Program-made: the position numbers and the translations under genes | In this document: positions 39,202-48,800 of the stretch, piece after piece | How the letters are laid out: every line of letters starts with the position of its first letter | How positions within the stretch are numbered: the first letter of the stretch is position 1 | The notes under the pieces: model-generated | Told to the model about the DNA's origin: nothing | Database searches by the model: none | Seen by the model: the letters and a program-made list of their open reading frames with translations, nothing else | DNA from: Sphingomonas sp. UNC305MFCol5.2 | Lineage (GTDB): Bacteria > Pseudomonadota > Alphaproteobacteria > Sphingomonadales > Sphingomonadaceae | Direction of reading: 5' to 3' | Assembly: GCF_000712135.1 (NCBI RefSeq) | Contig: NZ_JOOE01000004.1 | Span: 2,501-66,500, forward strand | DNA length: 64,000 bases

Positions 39202-42003
39202 TTGATCAGCAAAACCCGGGGCCGGACGGCCACTCGTATCGCTCTTGGCACGAGCAGCCGGACACTTGCCGTGGCGCTCGCGCTTGCCGCCTTCGCCGCG
39301 CCCGCCGCCGCGCAGGAAACGCCGGTCGCCGAAGCCGATGCCCAGGACAGTCCCGACATCGTCGTCACCGGCTTCCGTGCCGCGCTCGAGAATGCCGTCG
39401 CCGAGAAGAAGTCGCGTGACCAGGTCGTCGAATCGATCTCGGCCGAGGACATCGGCAAGCTCCCCGACGCCTCGATCGCCGAATCTATCGCGCGCCTGCC
39501 GGGCCTGACTTCGCAACGCGTCTCGGGCCGTTCGAACGCGATCTCGATCCGCGGCTTCGCGCCTGATTTCTCGACTACTCTTCTCAACGGGCGCGAGCAG
39601 ACCTCGACCGGCGACAATCGCGCGGTCGAATATGATCAATATCCGTCCGAGATCATGAGCCAGGTGCTCGTCTACAAGACACCGATGGCGTCGATCGTCG
39701 GGCAGGGGCTTTCGGGCACCGTCGACCTGCGCACCGTACGCCCACTCGATTATGGCCGGCGGACCTTCTCGGTCGGCGGCCGCGGCACCTATGTCGATCT
39801 CGGCAAGCTCAATCCGGAATCGAAGGAGTTCGGCTACCGGGTCAACGCGACTTATATCGACCAGTTCGCCAACGACACGCTCGGCATCGCGCTCTCGGCC
39901 TCGTATCTCGACGAGCCCTACCAGATCCAGGAGTTCAACGCCTGGGGCTATGCCGGCACCGGCGCGAACGGTTCGGCGCCCTATGTGATCGGTGGCTCCA
40001 AGTCCTATGTCACTTCGACGCAGTTAAAGCGGCTGGGCTTACAGGGTACGATCGAATGGCGCCCAGCGCCGGAGTTCACCACGAGCTTCGACGGCTTCTT
40101 TTCGGACTTCAAGGACGACCAGATCAAGCGCGGCGTCGAGCTTCCACTCTATTGGGGTGGATCGCCGCTCTCGAACGCGCAGACCGAGGGCAATCTCGTC
40201 CGCTCGGGCACCTTCTCGAATGTCGAGGGCGTGGTGCGCAACGACGCTTTTCAGCGGCATGCCAAGCTTTATTCGTTCGGCTGGAATGGCAAGTATGAGA
40301 GCGATGACGGCTGGAACGCGATGCTCGACATCAGCATGTCGAAGACCGATCGCAACGAACTGGTGCTCGAAAGCAATGCCGGCACGGCCCGCGGCCCAGG
40401 AACCGGCGCGACCGACACGATCGGCTTCATCAGCGGCGAGAACGCCACCACGTTTTCGCACAACCTAAACTACGGCGATTTCGGCACGATCCTGCTCACG
40501 AGTCCCTTGGGCTGGGGCGGTGATCAGACCGCGGTCGACGGCCGCCGGATCATCGGGGGGCAGGACGGCTATTACAACAACCGTATCATCGAGGACGAAC
40601 TGTGGCAGTATCGCCTCCAGGTCGAGAAGGCGCTCGACGGCTTCCTCGGCGCAATCAAGTTCGGGCTCAACTACACCAACCGTTCGAAGAAGCTGACACC
40701 GGACGAGGCGTTCCTCGGCCTCGTCGCCAATACCGACGGCACCGTCAGCATTCCCGTCCCCGAGCAATATCGCCTGGGCACGGCGAACCAGGACTTTCTG
40801 GGCCTCGGCTCGGTGATCGCTTATGATCCGATCGCGCTGCTCGAGGGGGGCATCTATCAGAAGGTGCCCAACCCCTATGGCGACGTCGTGGTCAAGGCAT
40901 ACGACATCCGCGAGAAACTGATGACCGCCTATTGGCAGGCGGATATCGACGCCGAGCTCGGCGCATCGAAGCTGACAGGCAATTTCGGCGTCCAGGCGAT
41001 CTTCACCGATCAGAATTCGCGCGGCGCCAGCGCGGTATTCCTCGGCACCAATCCCAACGGCTCGCCGAACGTCGGCGCCGCGGTCCGCGATGCGAGCACC
41101 GATTATGTCGACGTGCTGCCCAGCCTCAACCTGTCGCTACGCCTGCCGAGCGACTTCGTGATCCGCTTCAGTGCGGCGCGCGAGATCATCCGTCCGCGGA
41201 TCGACGACATGCGCGCGACGATCAATTTCAATTACGCCATCATCACGCAGAATGGGCAGACCTATGCCTTCCCGAACGGCAATGGCGGCAACCCCGATCT
41301 GCGACCGTGGCGCGCGAATGCCGTCGACCTCACCTTCGAGAAGTATTTCGGCGGGCAGGGCTATGTGGCGGCGCAGTTCTTCTACAAGGACCTGAAGAGC
41401 TACATCTACAACCAGGACCAGATCGTTCCGACGAGCAGCCTCGCGCTGGCGCCGCCGGGCGGTGGGGCGATCATCGCGCCGATCGCGACGCTCAACGTGC
41501 CGATCAACGGCGAGGGCGGCACGCTCTACGGCGCGGAGCTGGCCGCGACCTTGCCCTTCGGCAGCGTGATCAGCGCACTCGACGGCTTCGGCGTGACCGG
41601 CGGTATTTCCTACACCAAGACCAAGATCGAGCCGACCCCCGGCGCCCCTGCCGAGGATATTCCCGGATATTCGAAGTGGGTCGCCAACGGCACCGCCTAT
41701 TTCGAGAAATGGGGCTTCTCGGCGCGGGGCAGCGTTCGCTACCGCTCGAGCTTCATCGGCGAGGTTTCGGGCTTCGGCGCAGGCCGGGTTCGGCGGCGCG
41801 CCAGGGGCGAGACGATCGTCGACGCGCAGATCGGTTACGACTTTCAGGACGGATCGGCGCTCGACGGCCTTTCGCTGTTCGTTCAGGGACAGAACCTGAC
41901 CGACGAACCGTTCGTCACCTATAATCCGGGCGAGCCGCTCCAGATCATCGACTATCAGACTTATGGCCGCCGCTTCCTCGCGGGTGCGAGCTTCAAGTTC
42001 TGA
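39202..42003 (+). CDS. TonB-dependent receptor, probable maltodextrin importer (MalA-like)
   Basis: A 933-residue outer-membrane receptor. It has a signal peptide ending in PAAAQ (about residue 38), a TonB box DIVVTG at 52-57, a plug domain with KLPDASIAESIARLPGL and SIRGFAPDFSTTLLNGRE, and a beta barrel ending in the aromatic FLAGASFKF. This is the Caulobacter-type long receptor family that includes maltodextrin-importing MalA. The start is a TTG with GGGGAG seven bases before. Substrate is inferred from the LacI, permease and two GH13 genes around it. Confidence 0.92.
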   Translation: MISKTRGRTATRIALGTSSRTLAVALALAAFAAPAAAQETPVAEADAQDSPDIVVTGFRAALENAVAEKKSRDQVVESISAEDIGKLPDASIAESIARLPGLTSQRVSGRSNAISIRGFAPDFSTTLLNGREQTSTGDNRAVEYDQYPSEIMSQVLVYKTPMASIVGQGLSGTVDLRTVRPLDYGRRTFSVGGRGTYVDLGKLNPESKEFGYRVNATYIDQFANDTLGIALSASYLDEPYQIQEFNAWGYAGTGANGSAPYVIGGSKSYVTSTQLKRLGLQGTIEWRPAPEFTTSFDGFFSDFKDDQIKRGVELPLYWGGSPLSNAQTEGNLVRSGTFSNVEGVVRNDAFQRHAKLYSFGWNGKYESDDGWNAMLDISMSKTDRNELVLESNAGTARGPGTGATDTIGFISGENATTFSHNLNYGDFGTILLTSPLGWGGDQTAVDGRRIIGGQDGYYNNRIIEDELWQYRLQVEKALDGFLGAIKFGLNYTNRSKKLTPDEAFLGLVANTDGTVSIPVPEQYRLGTANQDFLGLGSVIAYDPIALLEGGIYQKVPNPYGDVVVKAYDIREKLMTAYWQADIDAELGASKLTGNFGVQAIFTDQNSRGASAVFLGTNPNGSPNVGAAVRDASTDYVDVLPSLNLSLRLPSDFVIRFSAAREIIRPRIDDMRATINFNYAIITQNGQTYAFPNGNGGNPDLRPWRANAVDLTFEKYFGGQGYVAAQFFYKDLKSYIYNQDQIVPTSSLALAPPGGGAIIAPIATLNVPINGEGGTLYGAELAATLPFGSVISALDGFGVTGGISYTKTKIEPTPGAPAEDIPGYSKWVANGTAYFEKWGFSARGSVRYRSSFIGEVSGFGAGRVRRRARGETIVDAQIGYDFQDGSALDGLSLFVQGQNLTDEPFVTYNPGEPLQIIDYQTYGRRFLAGASFKF

Positions 42004-42062
42004 TGATGGTTGGCGCCGCGCGGGCCCTCCCCGCGCGGCGCCTCTGCGGAAAGGTCGAGTAA

Positions 42063-43874
42063 GTGACCGTATCCCATATGATGCGACTCCACGCATTGTT
42101 GTTGTTTGGCGCGTCGGTACTCTCCGCGCCCGCAGCGGCGCAGAGCCTTCGCGATCGATTGCCCGAGGACGAGGTGCTGTACTTCCTCCTCCCCGACCGC
42201 TTCGAGAATGGCGACACCGCCAATGATCGCGGCGGGCTGAAGGGGGATCGGCTCGTCACCGGCTATGATCCGACGCACAAGGGATTCTTCCACGGCGGCG
42301 ATCTCGTGGGGCTGACTCGCCGGCTCGATTATATCCAGGCGCTCGGCGCGACGGCGATCTGGGTCGGTCCGATCTTCAGGAACAAGCCCGTGCAGGGGCC
42401 GCCGGGGCAGGAATCGGCGGGCTATCACGGCTATTGGGTGACCGACTTCACGCGGGTCGATCCGCATTTCGGCACCAATGCCGAGTTCAAGGCGCTGGTC
42501 GATGCGGCGCATGCACGCGGCATCAAGGTCTATATGGACATCATCGCCAATCACACGGCGGACGTGATCCAGTATCGCGAGTGCGGCGGCTGCGAGTATC
42601 GCGGCCGAGCCGATTATCCGTACGGCCGCAAGGGCGGAGGGAAGGGCGAAGCGATCAATCCCGGCTTTGTGGGCGATCAGGCGCAGACGGCGGAGAACTT
42701 CGCGCGGCTAACGCGTCCCGATTATGCCTACACGCCGTTCGTGCCCGCGGCCGAGAAGGACGTGAAGCGACCTGCCTGGCTCAACGATCCGATCTATTAT
42801 CACAATCGCGGCAACTCGACCTTCGCGGGCGAAAGCTCGCTGCTCGGCGATTTCGTCGGGCTGGACGATGTAATGACCGAGAATCCGCGAGTGATCGCGG
42901 GGATGGTCGAGATTTTCGGGGGCTGGATCGATCGCTTCGGGATCGACGGTTTTCGCATCGATACCGCGCGCCACGTGAACCCCGAATTCTGGGCGGCGTT
43001 CGTGCCCGCGATGCTCGAGCGTGCAAAGGCGAAGGGCATTCCCAACTTCCACATCTTCGGCGAGGTCGCCGATCCCGACACTTCGGCGCTGGCGCGGCAC
43101 ACCCGCGTAGACCGGCTGCCAGCAGTGCTCGACTTCGCCTTCGCACGCGCAGTCAATGCGGTCAGCGCCGGGGAGGCGGGGACCGATCGGCTCGCTACGG
43201 TGTTCGCCGCCGATCCGCTCTATGAAGGCGGCGAGGCCACCGCGCGGCGGCTCCCGACTTTCCTCGGCAACCACGATCAGGGCCGCGCCGCCTTCTTCAT
43301 TCGCAAGGCCAATCCAAAGGCGAGCGCCGAGGAACTGCTCGCGCGCGACCGGCTCGCGCATGCGATGCTGCTGCTGCTGCGCGGGGTGCCGACGATCTAT
43401 TCGGGTGACGAGCAGGGTTTCGTCGGGGACGGCGGCGATCAGGATGCGCGCGAGGACATGTTCGCCAGCCGGGTCGCAGTCTATAACGATAATCAGCTGC
43501 TCGGCACGAACAAGACGAATGCCACTGCGAACTTCGACACCGATCACCCGCTGTTCCGCGAGATCGCCACGCTCGCGAAGCTGCGCCGCGCGCACCCCGC
43601 GCTGACCCGCGGTCGCCAGCAGCTCCGCTTCGCCGGCGACAAGCCCGGGCTGTTCGCGGTGTCGCGCTTCGATCCGGTCGCAGGAAACGAATATCTGATC
43701 GCGTTCAATTCGAGCCCGCAGCCATGGACTGGCAATATCGAAGTCGAGACCGGATCGGCGGCCTTCACTGCCCTCGCCGGTACCTGCCCCGCCGGTGCCG
43801 CGGCGCCGGGCAGCATCGCCCTCTCTCTGCCCGCGTTCGGCTATGCCGTCTGCGCCGCCGGAAAGCCGCAATGA
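42063..43874 (+). CDS. Periplasmic GH13 alpha-amylase/cyclomaltodextrinase-type hydrolase
   Basis: A 603-residue glycoside hydrolase with a signal peptide ending in APAAAQ (about residue 27). The four GH13 regions are present: DIIANH (159-164), GFRIDTARH with nucleophile D300, the acid/base E334 in IFGEVAD, and LGNHDQ with D405. A small beta-sandwich C-terminal domain follows. It would cut maltodextrins brought in by the receptor. The GTG at 42063 is used; an ATG at 42078 is also possible. The end overlaps the next gene as ATGA. Confidence 0.93.
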   Translation: MTVSHMMRLHALLLFGASVLSAPAAAQSLRDRLPEDEVLYFLLPDRFENGDTANDRGGLKGDRLVTGYDPTHKGFFHGGDLVGLTRRLDYIQALGATAIWVGPIFRNKPVQGPPGQESAGYHGYWVTDFTRVDPHFGTNAEFKALVDAAHARGIKVYMDIIANHTADVIQYRECGGCEYRGRADYPYGRKGGGKGEAINPGFVGDQAQTAENFARLTRPDYAYTPFVPAAEKDVKRPAWLNDPIYYHNRGNSTFAGESSLLGDFVGLDDVMTENPRVIAGMVEIFGGWIDRFGIDGFRIDTARHVNPEFWAAFVPAMLERAKAKGIPNFHIFGEVADPDTSALARHTRVDRLPAVLDFAFARAVNAVSAGEAGTDRLATVFAADPLYEGGEATARRLPTFLGNHDQGRAAFFIRKANPKASAEELLARDRLAHAMLLLLRGVPTIYSGDEQGFVGDGGDQDAREDMFASRVAVYNDNQLLGTNKTNATANFDTDHPLFREIATLAKLRRAHPALTRGRQQLRFAGDKPGLFAVSRFDPVAGNEYLIAFNSSPQPWTGNIEVETGSAAFTALAGTCPAGAAAPGSIALSLPAFGYAVCAAGKPQ

Positions 43875-45484
43875 ACGAACTGCTTGCCCAGCAACCCGAG
43901 GCCGATACCCGTGCGTGGTGGCGCGGATCGGTGATCTATCAGATCTATCCGCGCAGCTTCGCCGATTCGAACGGCGACGGCGTCGGCGATCTGGCGGGGA
44001 TCACTGCGCATCTCGATCATGTCGCTTCGCTCGGTGTCGACGCGGTGTGGCTGTCGCCTTTCTTCACTTCGCCGATGCGCGATTTCGGCTACGATATCGC
44101 CGATTTCTGCGACGTCGATCCGATCTTCGGGGCGCTCGCCGATTTCGACGCGCTGATCGCGCGCGCGCATCAGCTCGGGCTGCGCGTGATCATCGACCAG
44201 GTCTATTCGCACAGCTCGGATCAGCATCCGTGGTTCAAGGAGAGCCGCGAGAGCCGGAGCAATCCCAGGGCCGACTGGTATGTCTGGGCCGATCCGAAGC
44301 CCGACGGCTCTCCTCCCAACAACTGGCAATCGGTGTTCGGCGGCCCGGCATGGACGTGGGACGCGCGGCGCGGCCAATATTATCTGCACAATTTCCTGCG
44401 TGAGCAGCCCGATCTCAATTTCCACAATCCGGCGGTGCAGGACGCCGCGCTGGCGATCGCGCGCTTCTGGTTCGAGCGCGGAGTCGACGGCTTCCGGCTC
44501 GATGCGATCAACTTCACGATGCACGATCCCGAACTGCGCGATAATCCGCCGGCGCCCGATACCGGCACGCCGCGCACCCGCTCGTTCGATTTCCAGCAGC
44601 ATGTCTACAATCAGAGCCACACCGATATCCCGCGCTTCCTCGAGAAATTGCGCCGGCTCGCGGACAGCTTCGGTGGACGCTTCACGGTGGCGGAAGTCGG
44701 CGGGCCCGCGCCCGAGCCCGAGATGCACCTGTTCACCGAAGGCGAGACCCGGCTCAACAGCGCCTATGGCTTCAACTTCCTCTATGCCGATCGCCTGACG
44801 CCCGCGCTCGTCCGCGATGCAGTCGAGGGCTGGCCGCATGCCCCCGGCATCGGCTGGCCGAGCTGGGCGTTCGAGAATCATGATGCGCCGCGCGCGATCT
44901 CGCGCTGGATCGCGCCCGACCATCGCGACGCGTTCGCGCGGCTAAAGATGCTCCTGTTGCTCTCGCTGCGCGGTAATGCCTTTCTCTATTATGGCGAAGA
45001 GCTGGGGCTCACCCAGGTCGAGATCGGGTTCGAGCATCTCCGCGATCCGGAGGCGATTGCCAATTGGCCGCTGACATTGAGCCGCGACGGTGCCCGTACG
45101 CCGATGCCATGGCAGGCCGATGCCCCCCAGCTCGGCTTCACGGCGGGGCACCCGTGGCTGCCTGTCGGACCCGATCATGCCGCGCTGGCGGTGGACCGGC
45201 AGGAGGCGGATCCCGAATCGCTGCTCAATCTCACGCGGCGGTTGATCGCGCTGCGTCATTCGAATCCGGCGCTGATGACGGGGTCGATCACGATCCGGCA
45301 GGCCGAAGGCACCCTGTTGCTGTTCGAGCGCGAGGCCGAGGGGCAGACCCTGTTCTGCATGTTCAATCTCGGTGACACCGCGCTTCCAGCGCCTGCGCAG
45401 ATGCGCGGCCGCCGGGTGATTCAAACCGTCAACGGCGCCACGGCCGATCTGCTGCCCCCTTTCGCCGGCCTGATCGCCGAATAG
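43871..45484 (+). CDS. Cytoplasmic alpha-glucosidase (GH13, subfamily 23-like)
   Basis: A 537-residue enzyme without a signal peptide. It starts with WWRGSVIYQIYPRSFADSNGDG, typical of oligo-1,6-/alpha-glucosidases. Catalytic residues are D211 in GFRLDAINF, E275 in TVAEVGG, and D338 in FENHD; the TVAEVGG form is the subfamily 23 version. It would release glucose from maltose and short maltodextrins. It is translationally coupled to the periplasmic GH13 by the ATGA overlap. Confidence 0.93.
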   Translation: MNELLAQQPEADTRAWWRGSVIYQIYPRSFADSNGDGVGDLAGITAHLDHVASLGVDAVWLSPFFTSPMRDFGYDIADFCDVDPIFGALADFDALIARAHQLGLRVIIDQVYSHSSDQHPWFKESRESRSNPRADWYVWADPKPDGSPPNNWQSVFGGPAWTWDARRGQYYLHNFLREQPDLNFHNPAVQDAALAIARFWFERGVDGFRLDAINFTMHDPELRDNPPAPDTGTPRTRSFDFQQHVYNQSHTDIPRFLEKLRRLADSFGGRFTVAEVGGPAPEPEMHLFTEGETRLNSAYGFNFLYADRLTPALVRDAVEGWPHAPGIGWPSWAFENHDAPRAISRWIAPDHRDAFARLKMLLLLSLRGNAFLYYGEELGLTQVEIGFEHLRDPEAIANWPLTLSRDGARTPMPWQADAPQLGFTAGHPWLPVGPDHAALAVDRQEADPESLLNLTRRLIALRHSNPALMTGSITIRQAEGTLLLFEREAEGQTLFCMFNLGDTALPAPAQMRGRRVIQTVNGATADLLPPFAGLIAE

Positions 45485-45535
45485 CGTTCGGGTTCCCGGA
45501 CGACTATGCACGCTTCCGAAGACCGGAGGATTGCA

Positions 45536-46246
45536 ATGCCCGAAGCCGCGCCGCTCCACATCGCCTTCCTGCTCTTCCCGCACGTCACTCAGCTCGACTT
45601 GACCGGCCCGGCGCAGGTGCTGTCTCGGATGGGCAATGTGAAGCTCGATCTGGTTGCGAAGACGCGCGAACCGGTCGAGACCGACGCCCAATTCGCGCTT
45701 TTGCCCACAGCGACCTTCGCCGAGATCGAGTCCACCGATATCCTCTGCGTGCCCGGTGGCTTCGGGACGGTCGCCGTGATGGAGGACCCCGAGACTCTGG
45801 CATGGCTTCGCCGGGTGGCCGGGACGGCGCAGTGGGTGACGAGTGTCTGCACCGGCTCGCTGGTGCTTGCCGCGGCCGGGCTGCTCACCGGTTATCGCGC
45901 GGCATGCCATTGGGCATCGCGCGAGCAGCTCGCCTTTTTCGGCGCCGAACCCGTCGCCGAGCGCATCGTGTTCGATCGCAATCGCGTCAGCGGTGGCGGC
46001 GTGACCGCCGGCATCGACTTCGCACTCGCGCTGACTGCGCGGATCCGCGGCGAAGCGCATGCGAAGTTTGTCCAGCTCAGTCTCGAATATGATCCCGCGC
46101 CGCCTTTCGACAGCGGCTCGCCCGAGCACGCCGATCCGGCGACGCTCGCCAGATATCATGCGATGGTCGAGAAATTCGCGCCGGGTCGCGTGGAGAAAGT
46201 GCGTGCGATTGCATCGCGGCTGGCGGAGGCGCGATCTGCCGGTTAA
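45536..46246 (+). CDS. DJ-1/PfpI family protein, isonitrile hydratase-like
   Basis: A 236-residue glutamine-amidotransferase-fold protein. The nucleophile elbow is SVCTGSLVLAAAGLL with Cys105, and the N-terminal HIAFLLFPHVTQLDLTGPAQVL carries the usual acidic residue. This layout resembles InhA-type isonitrile hydratase, but substrate is not established. GGAGGA lies five bases before the ATG at 45536. It runs with the aldo/keto reductase nine bases downstream. Confidence 0.87.
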   Translation: MPEAAPLHIAFLLFPHVTQLDLTGPAQVLSRMGNVKLDLVAKTREPVETDAQFALLPTATFAEIESTDILCVPGGFGTVAVMEDPETLAWLRRVAGTAQWVTSVCTGSLVLAAAGLLTGYRAACHWASREQLAFFGAEPVAERIVFDRNRVSGGGVTAGIDFALALTARIRGEAHAKFVQLSLEYDPAPPFDSGSPEHADPATLARYHAMVEKFAPGRVEKVRAIASRLAEARSAG

Positions 46247-46255
46247 GCGCTCGTC

Positions 46256-47062
46256 ATGCCCGATACCCTGACGATGAACGACGGTCGTGCGATCCCCGCG
46301 ATCGGTTTCGGTACCTATCTGGTCCCCAATGACGAGGCCGCGCGGATCACCCGCGAAGGACTCGAGGTCGGCTACAGGTTGGTCGATACCGCAGCTTTCT
46401 ACGGCAACGAGATCGGCGTCGCTGATGGCCTGAGCGGGCGTGACGACGTGTTCGTCACTACCAAGCTGTGGCGGAGCGATATGGGGTTCGATCCGGCGCT
46501 ACGGGCGTTCGACCGGAGTCTCGAACGGCTCGGGCGCGGCAGTGTCGACCTTTACCTGATCCATTGGCCGATGCCGTCGCTCGGCAAATATGTGGAGACC
46601 TGGCAGGCGCTGGTGCGGCTGCGCGACGAGGGGCGGGCGAAATCGATCGGCGTGTCGAACTTCGGTCCGGATCATCTGCGGGGGATCATCGATGCGACGG
46701 GCGTGGTGCCGGCACTCAACCAGGTCGAGCTCCATCCGGGGTTCCAGCAGCGTCCCCTTCGCGAATTCCATGCCGCGCACGGCATCGTCACGCAGAGCTG
46801 GGGGCCGTTGGGGCAGGGGACGATGCTCGAACATCCCGAGGTGGTTCGCATCGCCGGCCGGCACGGTTGTTCGCCGGCACAGGCAATTCTCGCCTGGCAT
46901 CTGCATCACGGACTCGCAGTGATCCCCAAAGCCTCGGCGAAGGAGCGTCTCTCCGCCAATCTCGCGGCAAGCGACGTGACGCTGGAGCTGGAGGATATCG
47001 ACGCGATCGATGCGCTCGACGATCCTGACGGCCGACTCGGCCCCAACCCCGCCAATCTCTAG
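46256..47062 (+). CDS. Aldo/keto reductase
   Basis: A 268-residue NADPH-dependent carbonyl reductase of the (alpha/beta)8 AKR fold. The catalytic tetrad is visible: D44 and Y49 in DTAAFYGNE, K70 in VTTKLW, and H103 in LIHWPMP. The NADP-binding end IPKASAKERLSAN is also present. It resembles 2,5-diketo-gluconate reductase-type AKR5 members. The stop lies within a CTAG shared with the convergent udgX. Confidence 0.92.
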   Translation: MPDTLTMNDGRAIPAIGFGTYLVPNDEAARITREGLEVGYRLVDTAAFYGNEIGVADGLSGRDDVFVTTKLWRSDMGFDPALRAFDRSLERLGRGSVDLYLIHWPMPSLGKYVETWQALVRLRDEGRAKSIGVSNFGPDHLRGIIDATGVVPALNQVELHPGFQQRPLREFHAAHGIVTQSWGPLGQGTMLEHPEVVRIAGRHGCSPAQAILAWHLHHGLAVIPKASAKERLSANLAASDVTLELEDIDAIDALDDPDGRLGPNPANL

Positions 47063-47682
47063 CCCAGCGCCTTCGCCGCGCCCTTCAAATCCTCGACGAA
47101 CGCCGCGAATTCTTCCTCGGCGCGGCTCTTGTCGGGCATGCGCAGCAGGAAGCTCGGATGGATCGTGATCCAGCCCAACCCACCCTCCGCGAGCTCAATC
47201 GCCCGGCCGCGACTACCGCTGATCGTCACAACCTTGCCCAGCATCTGGCGTGCCGCGGTGGCACCCAGCGCCACGGTCATATCCGGCTTCACCAGCAGCC
47301 GCTCTTGCTCATACCACCAGCGGCATGCGCGGATCTCGCCGGCGTCCGGTTTGGAATGGATCCGGCGTTTGCCGCGCGGCTCGAATTTGAAATGTTTCAC
47401 TGCATTGGTGACGTAGACGGTGGAACGGTCGATCCCTGCCACGCCGATCGCCTTGTCGAACATCAGCCCGGCGGGGCCGACGAACGGTCGGCCGGCAAGA
47501 TCCTCCTGATCGCCCGGCTGCTCGCCGACGAACATCATTCGCGCATCGACCGGACCCTCGCCAAATACGGTCTGCGTCGCATGCTCGTAGAGATGGCAGC
47601 GCGTGCAGCGCGCCGCCTCTTCGCGCAGGGCTCCCCAGGCCGCCGCTTTATTGTGGCCGATTCCGGTCCGCGCTTTCGTCAC
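47059..47682 (-). CDS. udgX: UdgX-type uracil-DNA glycosylase
   Basis: A 207-residue member of the family 4-like UdgX group, which excises uracil and becomes covalently linked to the abasic site. Diagnostic parts are GEQPGDQEDLAGRPFVGPAG (54-73), the R-loop KRRIH with His109, the residue that forms the covalent bond in the Mycobacterium smegmatis enzyme, and IHPSFLLRMPD. The iron-sulfur ligands look incomplete: Cys26, Cys29 and Cys120 are present but the fourth position, just before LGATAA, is Ala138. The GTG at 47682 is chosen because GGAGAAGG precedes it and because it places the His at 109. Confidence 0.93.
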   Translation of the reverse strand: MTKARTGIGHNKAAAWGALREEAARCTRCHLYEHATQTVFGEGPVDARMMFVGEQPGDQEDLAGRPFVGPAGLMFDKAIGVAGIDRSTVYVTNAVKHFKFEPRGKRRIHSKPDAGEIRACRWWYEQERLLVKPDMTVALGATAARQMLGKVVTISGSRGRAIELAEGGLGWITIHPSFLLRMPDKSRAEEEFAAFVEDLKGAAKALG

Positions 47683-47780
47683 CCTTGCCTTCTCCCGCGC
47701 CCGGGCGCCTGCCAAATGCTCCCTTACCAACGCGGTTCCCGGCGGGTTCTTTCCTCGTCTCGCGGGAGCGCGGCAGAGGC

Positions 47781-48800
47781 TCAACGCGCCGGTGCGGCCT
47801 TCGGCATCGCATCGATCCAGTCGTGGACCAGCGCAACGCCTTCCTTGTGGACGGTAGCGCGGCCGAGCTCGGGCATGGCGATCCCCGGATCGGTGCTTTC
47901 CATCCGGTAGATCAGGATCGAGGCGTCGGGGGCGCCCGGCTGAATCGCGAAATCGCGATCGCCGCTGCCGCGTCCCGCCGCAACGGGGCGCTTGCGGATA
48001 CCCAGCGCGGTGCGATCGCCTTGGCGCCAGTCGAGGAACAGCCCCGAGTTCGACGCGGCGCCGGCGGGATTATGGCAATGCGCGCAATTGATCTCGAGAT
48101 AGGCCCGGGCCCGCGCTTCCAGCGGCGCAGCGGCGTCGTCCCAACGCGCGATCCGCGGTGCATCGGCCGGGAGCCGGTCGAGCATGCCGCCGGCGACTAG
48201 TTTGTCGAGCTGGGCATTATGATTGAGATAGCGCGCCTTGATGCCGATCGGCGTGATCCGGCCGTTCAGCGCGTGGCAGTCCTTGCACTGGTTCTGGTTG
48301 GGTACGGCATAACTGATGCTGCGTGACGCGCCCGACGGGTCGTTGAACGTCACCGGGACGCGCGTCCCGGCGCGCTTCAGATCCGCATCGGTGCCCGCGG
48401 CGTTCCAGACATAGGGCAAAGCGACCCAGCCGCTCGCGCGGTGGAGCAGCAGCCGCGTCTCGATCGGCTTGAATATTCCGTCGATACGGTAGCCGAAGGT
48501 CTTGACCAGCGCGACACCCACTGGGAGCTCGAATACCTGGTCGGGGTCGTATTTCGCCTGCGCGCCCTCGGGCAAGTAGAGATAGCGCTCTTTCTCGGCA
48601 TAATCGGAGAAGAGTGCGGTCTCGAGATCGTAGCGGATCATCCGCGCGGCGGGGGTGCGAGTCGGAAGATCGGTGAACAGGCCGAATTCGGAGAGATGCG
48701 CGGGGAAACCCTGGCCGGTGATCGCAGTGTCGTCGACGCCGCCCGGTCGGGCGACCAGCGCGGCGACGAGCAACGCCCCGGCGCCTAGCAGCGCCTTCAC
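47781..48800 (-). CDS. SO2930/HNE_0200-family diheme c-type cytochrome-like protein
   Basis: A 339-residue exported protein with a signal peptide at the N terminus. Two haem-binding motifs are visible: CKDCH at 172-176 and CAHCH at 239-243. Between and before them lies a beta-rich region (DLPTRTPAARMIRYDLE..., LPVGVALVKTFGY) characteristic of the family known as SO2930 or HNE_0200. Its members occur next to, or fused with, a parallel beta-helix protein, as here, and the pair has no known function. The start is GTG and overlaps the end of the beta-helix gene as GTGA, so the two are coupled. Confidence 0.88.
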   Translation of the reverse strand: MKALLGAGALLVAALVARPGGVDDTAITGQGFPAHLSEFGLFTDLPTRTPAARMIRYDLETALFSDYAEKERYLYLPEGAQAKYDPDQVFELPVGVALVKTFGYRIDGIFKPIETRLLLHRASGWVALPYVWNAAGTDADLKRAGTRVPVTFNDPSGASRSISYAVPNQNQCKDCHALNGRITPIGIKARYLNHNAQLDKLVAGGMLDRLPADAPRIARWDDAAAPLEARARAYLEINCAHCHNPAGAASNSGLFLDWRQGDRTALGIRKRPVAAGRGSGDRDFAIQPGAPDASILIYRMESTDPGIAMPELGRATVHKEGVALVHDWIDAMPKAAPAR

